From contig NZ_OY782763.1 of NCBI RefSeq assembly GCF_963678225.1, positions 682,001 to 746,000 of the forward strand: a stretch of 64,000 nucleotides of DNA. Reading direction: 5' to 3'. Shown here one piece after another: positions 52,649 through 60,108 of the stretch. The DNA is from an uncultured Cohaesibacter sp. (lineage in GTDB: Bacteria > Pseudomonadota > Alphaproteobacteria > Rhizobiales > Cohaesibacteraceae). Made by a program: the position numbers and the translations under genes. Numbering within the stretch: the first letter of the stretch is position 1; the number at the start of each line of letters is the position of its first letter. A model generated the notes under the pieces. It had not been told where the DNA came from, ran no database searches, and saw nothing but the letters and a program-made list of their open reading frames with translations.

Positions 52649-53357
52649 AGCCTCTTTTGCCGAATAACAAGGGAGGAGTCCGCCGTGCCGATGATCTCCG
52701 AGTCATCTCTGGCATCACCCATGTTTTGAAAGTGGACTACCGCTGATGTAACTGCCCTGCAGACTATGGCCTCTCAACAACGATCTATAACCGGTTCAAC
52801 AGGTGGTCGCACAAACGGTTCTGGGTTGATCTCGTTGAGACTCTAGCAACTTCACGTGCCGTGACCAAAAGCACAACTATCGATAGCACCTATGTCAAGG
52901 CTCACCGTGCAGCCTATGGCGGTAAAGAGGGGCGAAAAATCAGGCGATCAGGCCGTCGCGGGGTGGACAAACCACCAAAATCCACGTTCTGAACGATGTC
53001 ATTGGACGCCCTTTTGCGTGCAAGTTGGCTGTTGGCAACGCTGCAGATAGTCCAATTGCACCTGCATTGCTGAACAGTTTGAAAGGTGCGAGATACTTGC
53101 TCGCAAACAAAGGTTATGGCGCAAACAGTCTGCGAAAGCACTTGCGTCAGTCGGCCATCGGCTCGGTCATTCCTGGCCGCTCAAATCGCAAGCGTTCAAT
53201 CCTCTATGATGAGCGGCGTTACGGAGATCGCCACCTTATCGAAAATTCCTTCTGTCTCCTCAAAGACTTCCAACGCGTAGCATCTCGTTATGACAAACTC
53301 TCCAGAAACTTCCTATCCGCAGTCGCTTTAGCAACCCTCATTGCATTCTGGATTTGA
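52649..53357 (+). mobile_element. Degenerate IS5-type insertion sequence, copy 2 (5' truncated)
   Basis: Same orientation as copy 1 and roughly 90% similar by eye; the similarity starts at AGCCTCTTTTGCCGA, so the first ~60 bp are missing. An in-frame TGA (at about 52747) and frameshifts break the first half. The last 110 codons (53025-53357) are intact, with LLANKGYGANSLRKHLR and YGDRHLIENSFCLLKDFQRV, the C-terminal DDE part. Confidence 0.8.
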
Positions 53358-53486
53358 TTGAGTCTGCAGCCTAAACTCCATAACGTTCCCCTCCCGATCA
53401 AAACACCCCACCTTTAACGAGAGTATCGTGCTTCCTACAACCCACCAAGTCAAATAACGCGAGTCAGAACAACAACTTATCAAAAG

Positions 53487-53546
53487 CTGCAAATTGGCAG
53501 TTGACTTAACGGCTATTTTGCAGCTTTAATAACTGCAATTTTGCTG
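53487..53546 (+). promoter_or_regulatory. Right operator/promoter region
   Basis: Operator-like sites CTGCAAATTGGCAG (53487-53500) and CTGCAATTTTGCTG (53533-53546), with the third site GGCTATTTTGCAGC (53511-53524) inside a promoter TTGACT-N18-TTTAAT (53501-53530). The 15-mer GCTATTTTGCAGCTT also occurs at 49902. It drives the rightward early operon starting at 53601. Confidence 0.72.
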
Positions 53547-53600
53547 TTTTAAAAAATGCCAAGCAAAATTTCAATACTTGCACTTTTAGGAGCACCATTC

Positions 53601-53768
53601 ATGACCGCCCTCTATCTCCCGCCCCCCATCCAAATGCGGACGCTTTCTCAGACCTTGGCCCAGACGCTGCCCTATCTCGCCGAACAAGCCTTTCGCGCTG
53701 TAGGCACCCTCATTGGCGCAGCAAGCATTGTCCTCACCATGATTGCATTTTTCGGAGCGGCATCATGA
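53601..53768 (+). CDS. Small membrane protein, first gene of the rightward operon
   Basis: 55 residues from the ATG at 53601 (AGGAG 8 nt upstream; the ATG at 53556 lies within the promoter region). One hydrophobic helix at the end ([20 protein letters not shown]). Stop overlaps the GapR-like start by 4 bp. Function unknown. Confidence 0.6.
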   Translation: MTALYLPPPIQMRTLSQTLAQTLPYLAEQAFRAVGTLIGAASIVLTMIAFFGAAS

Positions 53769-54031
53769 CCAACGCAGGCGGTGTCGCAGCCGATCAATTG
53801 CGGGCCTTCGTCGAGCGCATTGAGCGTCTCGAAGAAGAAAAGAAGTCCATCGCTGACGATATCAAGGACGTTTACGCCGAAGCCAAGGGAAATGGCTATG
53901 ACGTCAAGGTGATGCGGCAGATCGTGCGTATGCGCAAGCAGGATAGCAACGAACGACAGGAGATGGACGCCCTGCTTGATCTTTATCTCAATGCGCTCGG
54001 CATGGCGCCAAGCGAGGAGCAGGCATCATGA
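53765..54031 (+). CDS. GapR-like (DUF2312) nucleoid-associated protein
   Basis: 88 residues, the full length of the GapR/DUF2312 family. Family text is clear: [20 protein letters not shown], then [20 protein letters not shown] and [20 protein letters not shown]. GapR of Caulobacter binds overtwisted AT-rich DNA ahead of replication forks. A phage copy in the early operon with SSB may assist phage replication or alter host chromosome organisation. Coupled at both ends by ATGA overlaps. Confidence 0.9.
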   Translation: MTNAGGVAADQLRAFVERIERLEEEKKSIADDIKDVYAEAKGNGYDVKVMRQIVRMRKQDSNERQEMDALLDLYLNALGMAPSEEQAS

Positions 54032-54561
54032 CAAAGCAATTCCCCCTGCCAGGCGCGCCCGCGCTCCCTTGCGCAGCCACAGCAAAGCCAAAGCTGCCAG
54101 TGCGCGCGCTGGCTCATCTTATGGCCCGCCGCACGATTCTGACCAACCTCACAGACCAGCCCATCAGCTTGGCGCAGTTCAACTGCCTGATGGCAGAGCA
54201 TGCGCCCCAGAAGCTCAAGCAGATCTGCCTGATGCATAAGGCAGCCGAGGCCGTTTGTGACCCGCTACTGGCCATTGTGCATGAGAACAAAGCGGCCAGC
54301 ACAGTCGGCGCGCAAAACACCTTCCCCGATTTCCTCTATCTCCTGCCCAGCCAGTTCGCCGAGATGAATGCCGAGATCGGCGAGCTGGTGGATGCGACAA
54401 CCAACACACTGGCCCAGCATCTCAGCCAGTTCGGCAACCCGCACGCAGCGCAGCTACCAATCAAGAGCAAGGTAAAACCCCTTCCGCCCGAGGCTGCCGC
54501 ATGGCAATGGGCCGAAGCCATGGAAGCGCAGCTAGCCCACCCAACAGCAAGTGCGGGATAG
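54028..54561 (+). CDS. Unknown early phage protein
   Basis: 177 residues. Helical: [60 protein letters not shown]. No catalytic motif recognised. Coupled to the GapR-like gene (4-bp overlap) and 9 bp before ssb, so probably a replication or recombination accessory, by position only. Confidence 0.65.
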   Translation: MTKQFPLPGAPALPCAATAKPKLPVRALAHLMARRTILTNLTDQPISLAQFNCLMAEHAPQKLKQICLMHKAAEAVCDPLLAIVHENKAASTVGAQNTFPDFLYLLPSQFAEMNAEIGELVDATTNTLAQHLSQFGNPHAAQLPIKSKVKPLPPEAAAWQWAEAMEAQLAHPTASAG

Positions 54562-54570
54562 GAGGGAACA

Positions 54571-55008
54571 ATGGCAGGCTCAATCAACAAAGTCATTCTC
54601 ATAGGCCATCTGGGCGCGGATCCTGATATCCGGACCACGGATCGAGGCCGCACCATCGCCAGCTTTTCTCTGGCCACTTCCAAAAGCTGGAAGGACCAAG
54701 GCACCGGCCAACGCCGCGAGCGCACCGAATGGCACCGCGTGGTGATCTTCAACGAGAATCTCGCAAAGCTCGCCCAGCAATATCTCAAGAAAGGCTCCAG
54801 GGCCTATCTGGAGGGCGAACTGGCAACCCGCAAATGGACCGACAATAGCGGCATCGATCGCTACACGACCGAGATCGTCCTGCAGGGCTTTAACGCCAGC
54901 CTCACCATGCTTGACAGCAAGGGATCCGGAGGGCCTCCACCAGCCGAGCCCGGAGCTTATGGCGACATGCCGCCGGGCCCAGACGAAACCCAATATGCCG
55001 GATATTGA
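54571..55008 (+). CDS. ssb: Single-stranded DNA-binding protein
   Basis: 145 residues. OB-fold text is standard: [80 protein letters not shown]. The Gly/Pro-rich tail ends in QYAGY and lacks the usual acidic DDDIPF tip, so it may not recruit the same partners as host SSB. Good ribosome site (GGAGGG). Phage replication. Confidence 0.95.
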   Translation: MAGSINKVILIGHLGADPDIRTTDRGRTIASFSLATSKSWKDQGTGQRRERTEWHRVVIFNENLAKLAQQYLKKGSRAYLEGELATRKWTDNSGIDRYTTEIVLQGFNASLTMLDSKGSGGPPPAEPGAYGDMPPGPDETQYAGY

Positions 55009-55018
55009 GGAGAGCAAA

Positions 55019-55111
55019 ATGAAACGCCTTATCCCAGCAATCATTCTAACACTCGGCACCATCGGCCTTGGCTTCTATTTTGCCAGCCAAGCACTGATCA
55101 ACGCGTTTTGA
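55019..55111 (+). CDS. 30-residue single-TM peptide
   Basis: MKRLIPAIILTLGTIGLGFY then FASQALINAF: one hydrophobic helix with a basic N-terminus. GAGGAG lies 5 nt before the ATG, and 10 bp separate it from ssb, so translation is likely. Too small for family assignment; a membrane peptide or cryptic holin-like toxin is possible. Confidence 0.55.
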   Translation: MKRLIPAIILTLGTIGLGFYFASQALINAF

Positions 55112-55124
55112 GGAGAACTTTACC

Positions 55125-55373
55125 ATGACCCCACGCCTCCTATCAAAACAGGACGCAGCTGCCTATTGTGGCGTCTGCGTTGCCACTCTGGACAGCTACG
55201 TCCGACAGGGACTAGTGCCCGGCCCAGTTGCCAATACGCGTCGCTTTGACCGCAAGGCTATTGATTTGGCACTGGACAACCTCAGCAAACTGACATCTAG
55301 TGAAAGCCAATCCTCGACAGCATATGAGAAACGGCAGGCAAGAAAACAGGCGCGGGCCAATGGTCAACGGTGA
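55125..55373 (+). CDS. Excisionase-like winged-helix protein (Xis)
   Basis: 82 residues. MerR/Xis-type winged helix: LLSKQDAAAYCGVCVATLDS, YVRQGLVPGPVANTRRFDRK, AIDLALDNLSK, then a basic tail. It overlaps int by 14 bp, the usual xis-int order. It should bend attR/attL DNA and steer integrase to excision, or repress int. Confidence 0.75.
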   Translation: MTPRLLSKQDAAAYCGVCVATLDSYVRQGLVPGPVANTRRFDRKAIDLALDNLSKLTSSESQSSTAYEKRQARKQARANGQR

Positions 55374-56496
55374 TATTAAAGGCATCCATCGCTATCAGAA
55401 AAAGCTATCCGATGGCACTATGCGCTATTACTACAAAGTTTCTCGCGAAAAGGGCGCACCCGTTTTTTGGACCAAGGATCATTTGCCAGAACGAGAGCCG
55501 CTGTGCACGGCCTTTGTTGGCGCCTATATGGAAGCACGTGCCGCATGGTTTAAAGCCCCCATCGCCGAGAAGGACACCATTGCCCATCTCATTCTGCGCC
55601 TACAGCAAACTCCGGATTTCAAGAAACTAGCCAAAGCAACAAAAGCCTATTATCAGGAAGCCTTCCCCGCCATTTTTGAAGAATTTGGCGAGGATGACAT
55701 CGCTGCCTTTGAAGATCGTTCAATGCGCAAGGATGTGAAAACATGGCGCAACCAGTGGCGCGAGACCCCACGCCAAGCCGACAAGATGCTCGGCACACTT
55801 GTTTACCTGCTAAACTATGCAGTTGATGAGGGCGAGATAACCGGACACGTACTCAACAAGATAAAGCGCCTGCATAAATCCGACCGGTCCTATATCATTT
55901 GGGAGAAGGAAGATATCGAAGCGTTTAAATCGGACGCGCCAGAGCACCTTAAATGGGTGATCGATATCGCCACCATGACAGGCCTGCGCCGCGAGGATCT
56001 CGTCACCATTCCAGCCAACGCCGACAAGAGCAGCCATCTTGAATGGCGCACCAGCAAGAGCGGACGCCGCACCACCATTCTTGTGCCTATCGTTGGAGAG
56101 CTTCGCGCAGTAATCGATGCAATCAAGGTCCACAAATCCGAAAACGGAATCCACAGCACCACACTGCTTTGCAACTCACGTGGCAAGCCGTGGACCGGCA
56201 TGGGGCTATCAGCCAGCTTTAGAAAGCACGCCGCCAAGCATGGCATCGAAAAAACAATGCACGATTTGCGCGGCACCGCTGTCACGCACTACAAAATGGC
56301 CGGGCTCGATGACAATGAGATCGCCGACATCGTTGGATGGAAAAAAGCCGATGTGGAAAAGATAATTAAGCTTTACATCAATAAGGAAGCTGTGTTAGCA
56401 GCCATCATCCGTAAAGTTGAAAAAGAACGTCTTCAGAACAAAAACTGTAAACCGGCTGTAAACCGGTGGAAAAAGTCAAAAAATTCTGATGATTGA
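55360..56496 (+). CDS. Tyrosine-recombinase integrase
   Basis: 378 residues from the ATG at 55360 (a longer frame to 55300 overlaps xis more). N-terminal arm-binding domain, SAM-like core-binding domain (residues ~65-165), catalytic domain from ~190. Catalytic residues visible: Arg in TMTGLRREDL, His-x-x-Arg in KTMHDLRGTAVTHY, and Tyr in IIKLYINKE. It recombines attP with the 5' part of tRNA-Thr, 45 bp downstream of the stop. A stub of a close relative lies at 8259-8417. Confidence 0.92.
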   Translation: MVNGDIKGIHRYQKKLSDGTMRYYYKVSREKGAPVFWTKDHLPEREPLCTAFVGAYMEARAAWFKAPIAEKDTIAHLILRLQQTPDFKKLAKATKAYYQEAFPAIFEEFGEDDIAAFEDRSMRKDVKTWRNQWRETPRQADKMLGTLVYLLNYAVDEGEITGHVLNKIKRLHKSDRSYIIWEKEDIEAFKSDAPEHLKWVIDIATMTGLRREDLVTIPANADKSSHLEWRTSKSGRRTTILVPIVGELRAVIDAIKVHKSENGIHSTTLLCNSRGKPWTGMGLSASFRKHAAKHGIEKTMHDLRGTAVTHYKMAGLDDNEIADIVGWKKADVEKIIKLYINKEAVLAAIIRKVEKERLQNKNCKPAVNRWKKSKNSDD

Positions 56497-56541
56497 TAGT
56501 CTAGCCAATAGCTTGATGATAAAAGCTTTTTCAATCGATAT

Positions 56542-56617
<76 letters not shown>

Positions 56618-56787
56618 TCACTCCTCTTCGGAGGGCCGGATATCCTCCCTACCCCAAATAGCCACTTTATCGAGATATACATGGGTATGACATCCATGTT
56701 GTGACAAGAAGCCTAACCTAACTGCGTCTGAATTGATGGGAAGCGGCAAGCAACTTTGCCAGCACAGCATGCAGAATGATCAGGCGA

Positions 56788-56806
56788 ATGGGCTTTTGGA
56801 GCCCAT
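56788..56806 (-). terminator. Hairpin downstream of tex
   Basis: ATGGGCT-CCAAA-AGCCCAT (minus strand), a perfect 7-bp stem about 55 bp beyond the tex stop; no U-tract, so weak evidence. Confidence 0.35.
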
Positions 56807-56860
56807 CCCCTTATCTGGCTTTGCCTGGCCGAGACGCCATCAGAAAACAGAGACCCATCT

Positions 56861-59143
56861 CTATTTGCGAAACGCCTTTGAGAGAGCCTCTCCCAATTGT
56901 CCCATCCCCTCGCCTTTGCCCCGCCTGTTGTCTGCCTTTTTATCGCGAGACTTGGGCGCAGGCTTTCTTCCTCGCACCGGTTCGCCGATGTCTGGTGCCG
57001 ACTTCATGGACAGGCCAATGCGCTTGGCCTTCTCATCGACGGAGGTAACCACAACCTTCACGACTTGCCCCGCCTTGACGACTTTCGAAGGGTCGGTGAC
57101 AAAGCTATCCGATAGCTGAGAGATATGGACCAGCCCATCCTGATGAACGCCTATGTCAACGAAGGCACCAAAGGCTGCAACATTCGTCACTGTGCCTTCC
57201 AGCCGCATGCCGGGAAGCAGGTCGGAAATTTCGTTGATCCCTTCCTTGAAGGTGGCTGTCTTGAACTGCGGGCGCGGGTCGCGTCCGGGCTTCTTGAGCT
57301 CCTCGATGATATCCCGAATGGTGGGAAGCCCGAAGTCTCCGGTTACAAATTTGCCCGGGTCGACATTTTGAAGGCTATTGGCGTCGCCCATGATGTCCCT
57401 GAGATCCCGACCGCAATCCGCGACAATACGCTTGGCGACCTTGTAGGCTTCCGGGTGGACGGCTGATGCATCAAGCGGCTCGGATCCTCCATTCACGCGC
57501 AGAAAACCGGCGCATTGGGAGAAGGTGCGAGCGCCAAGCCGCGGCACCGATTTCAATTCGGCCCGTTTTGTGAAGATGCCGTTATTGTCGCGATGGCTGA
57601 CAATGGCTTCGGCAAGAGATGGCCCCACGCCTGCGACATAAGACAATAGCGCTGGCGACGCGGTGTTGACGTCAACACCAACCGCATTCACCACATCTTC
57701 CACGGCAGCAGCCAGCGCCCTTGCCAGCCGCGTTTGGTCGACATCATGCTGATATTGTCCGACTCCGATCGCTTTGGGATCGATTTTCACCAATTCGGCG
57801 AGCGGGTCCTGCAAACGGCGGGCGATAGACACAGCTCCCCGCAACGATACATCCAGATCGGGAAACTCGCGAGAAGCAAATTCGGACGCCGAATAAACCG
57901 ATGCGCCAGCCTCGCTGACGACGACCTTCGTCGGCTTCTTGCCCTCGATGTCAGATAGCAATTCGGCCACCAGCGCGTCGGTCTCTCGGGAGGCTGTGCC
58001 ATTGCCGATGGCGATCAGCTCCACGCCAAATCTCTTGATGAGGGCACCAAGCTCGGCCAATGTGCCGCGCTTGTCGTTGCGTGGCGCATAAGGGTAGACG
58101 GTACTTGTCGCCAGAAGCTTGCCCGTGGCATCCACAACCGCCACCTTTACGCCGGTGCGGATGCCGGGGTCCAGCCCCATTGTGGTCTTCATCCCCGCAG
58201 GGGCAGCCATCAAAAGAGCTTTCAGATTGGTAACAAAGACGTCGATTGCTTCTTTCTCGGCCCGCTCGCGCATCTCGGACGTCATTTCCAGAGTAAGGCG
58301 CGTCGTAAACTTGACCTTCCATGTCCAGTCGATGACCTTGTCGAGGAAGGCGTTGCCCTGTGGCACGTCATTATCGTTGGCTATCGCTGACTTGGAAAAG
58401 GCAATCGCCTCGTCATCGCATTCGATATCAATGGACAGCACCTCTGCGTCCTGACCGCGCAACATGGCCAGAACCCTGTGGCCGGGGGCCTTGGCCCAGT
58501 TTTCCGTATGATCAAAATAGTCCGCGAATTTCCGGCCTTCTTCTTCCTTGCCGGATACGACACTGGCCTTTAGCCGGGCGGATCGCTTCACAACAGGGCG
58601 GATTTTTGCAGCCGTATCAGGATGGAGGGAGAATCTTTCCGAAAGGATGTCCCGTACACCATCCAGAGCGGCTTTGACGTCGGCGACTTCCTCGCCAACA
58701 AACGGCTCTGCCAACTTTTCAGGAGCCCGCTGGGGTTCAGCCAGAATAGCGTCCGCGAGCGGCAGCAGGCCTTTATCAATCGCTTTTTGAGCTCGGGTCT
58801 TCATCTTGACACGGAAGGGCGCATGAATGTCTTCAAGCTCGGCCTTTGTCGTCGCCTTGCCAAGACGGTCAAGAATTTCATCGGTGAGCTTGCCTTGAGC
58901 CTCGATCGCATTTTTGACCGCTTCGCGCCGTTTGGAGAAATCGCGAAGGTAAATGAGCCGCTCATCGAGTTTGCGCAGCTGGATGTCGTCCAGTCCGCCA
59001 GTCACTTCCTTACGGTAGCGGGCTATGAATGGAATGGTGTCGCCATTGTCTATGAGTTCGACTGCCGCGATGACCTGTTTTGCCTGACAGCCGATCTCGC
59101 TGGCTATCAGAGAGGGAATGGACATTTCTTCGATCAAAATCAT
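56861..59143 (-). CDS. tex: Tex, S1 RNA-binding transcription accessory protein
   Basis: 760 residues, the usual Tex length. Order of domains: N-terminal Tex helical domain (IPFIARYRKEVTGGLDDIQL), YqgF/RuvC-like domain with MGLDPGIRTGVKVAVVD near residue 325, HhH motifs (GVDVNTASPALLSYVAGVGP), and an S1 domain (EGTVTNVAAFGAFVDIGVHQ) near residue 643. A basic C-terminal tail (GRKPAPKSRDKKADNRRGKG) follows. It binds RNA and influences transcription in many bacteria. Host gene, immediately beyond the prophage site. Confidence 0.97.
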   Translation of the reverse strand: MILIEEMSIPSLIASEIGCQAKQVIAAVELIDNGDTIPFIARYRKEVTGGLDDIQLRKLDERLIYLRDFSKRREAVKNAIEAQGKLTDEILDRLGKATTKAELEDIHAPFRVKMKTRAQKAIDKGLLPLADAILAEPQRAPEKLAEPFVGEEVADVKAALDGVRDILSERFSLHPDTAAKIRPVVKRSARLKASVVSGKEEEGRKFADYFDHTENWAKAPGHRVLAMLRGQDAEVLSIDIECDDEAIAFSKSAIANDNDVPQGNAFLDKVIDWTWKVKFTTRLTLEMTSEMRERAEKEAIDVFVTNLKALLMAAPAGMKTTMGLDPGIRTGVKVAVVDATGKLLATSTVYPYAPRNDKRGTLAELGALIKRFGVELIAIGNGTASRETDALVAELLSDIEGKKPTKVVVSEAGASVYSASEFASREFPDLDVSLRGAVSIARRLQDPLAELVKIDPKAIGVGQYQHDVDQTRLARALAAAVEDVVNAVGVDVNTASPALLSYVAGVGPSLAEAIVSHRDNNGIFTKRAELKSVPRLGARTFSQCAGFLRVNGGSEPLDASAVHPEAYKVAKRIVADCGRDLRDIMGDANSLQNVDPGKFVTGDFGLPTIRDIIEELKKPGRDPRPQFKTATFKEGINEISDLLPGMRLEGTVTNVAAFGAFVDIGVHQDGLVHISQLSDSFVTDPSKVVKAGQVVKVVVTSVDEKAKRIGLSMKSAPDIGEPVRGRKPAPKSRDKKADNRRGKGEGMGQLGEALSKAFRK

Positions 59144-59295
59144 CTTCCGAATCTAGTTTGTTTGTGCTCGATAGTGATGCATTTACGAAGCATATGAAAG
59201 CGGAATAGATGAGACTGCGCCTAGCACGCAATCACGCCCCTGCCTGACAGAACGCGTCGCCGCATCACCAAAAGACACCAATGGCCTTTTAACCG

Positions 59296-59700
59296 TCAGC
59301 GAGGATCAAAACTTACCTCAAGCCGCGTTCCACCGGGCTCATAAATAATGAAATGTTCCTTTGGCCCGTTGCCAGAAAACTCCGGAGCAAATTCGATTTC
59401 TACACCAGGCCAAGAGCGTACAGTTTCATAAACGGCGCGCAAAGCGTCAGCCGTTGGAACCTTGAGAGCAAGATGGTGAAGACCAACATTCTTATGCCGG
59501 TCAAATTCAGTGAGCACATCGCCTTTGCACTGCCAAAGCGTGATTTTGGAGGTGCCGTCGGTTATGTAAACAGACGGATAATCTGGATTGCCGCCAAACT
59601 GGGTCCATCCTAGCGCCTTTTCAAAAAAGGCCTTGCTGGCATCAAGATCCCTTACACTCAGACCCAAGTGATCGATACCAAGAGTTGTTGGTTGAGACAT
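59296..59700 (-). CDS. VOC-family (glyoxalase-like) protein
   Basis: 134 residues from the ATG at 59700 (GGAGAAG upstream); the longer frame to 59862 has non-coding-like text. βαβββ pattern with metal-site type residues: LGIDHLGLSVRDLDASKAFF (His), HHLALKVPTADAL (His), and EPGGTRLEVSF (Glu). Could be a glyoxalase, dioxygenase or resistance protein; substrate unknown. Confidence 0.85.
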   Translation of the reverse strand: MSQPTTLGIDHLGLSVRDLDASKAFFEKALGWTQFGGNPDYPSVYITDGTSKITLWQCKGDVLTEFDRHKNVGLHHLALKVPTADALRAVYETVRSWPGVEIEFAPEFSGNGPKEHFIIYEPGGTRLEVSFDPR

Positions 59701-60108
59701 CGTTCTTCTCCGGCTGTGCTCTGTTGAGAGCCAAATATAAAATAATTTGACGATAATGTAGAGATGCTTCGGCATGCGTAGGACGCGCGTCTGGAATTTC
59801 GCACGCCCCGACAGGTTCTCATCAAGGCTTATGGGCCCCTCCATGGACCGAGGAATGGTCAAGAGAAGCCGCTACTGAGACAACAACCTACGTACTAGAC
59901 CCGAGAAAGTCGATAGCAATAGCCGCTGTGTCTGAAGATGGCGTGTCAGGTATCGTGTAAAGCGGGGGCAATATCCCAATTCTACCGCCGCTTGGATTTC
60001 AAAGTCAGCGACAGCCGCGCCACTACTCCAAACAGATTGAATAGTCGAAGGGCCCAGATAAGCTCGCCAATCAGCGCGATATCCCGATCAACTTACGCTC
60101 CAGTCACA
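59701..60108. other. Intergenic, no gene seen
   Basis: About 400 bp upstream of the VOC gene and downstream of the spike-like gene. Short frames exist on both strands but none has a ribosome site or coding look. Leftward promoter of the VOC gene is expected here. Confidence 0.5.
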
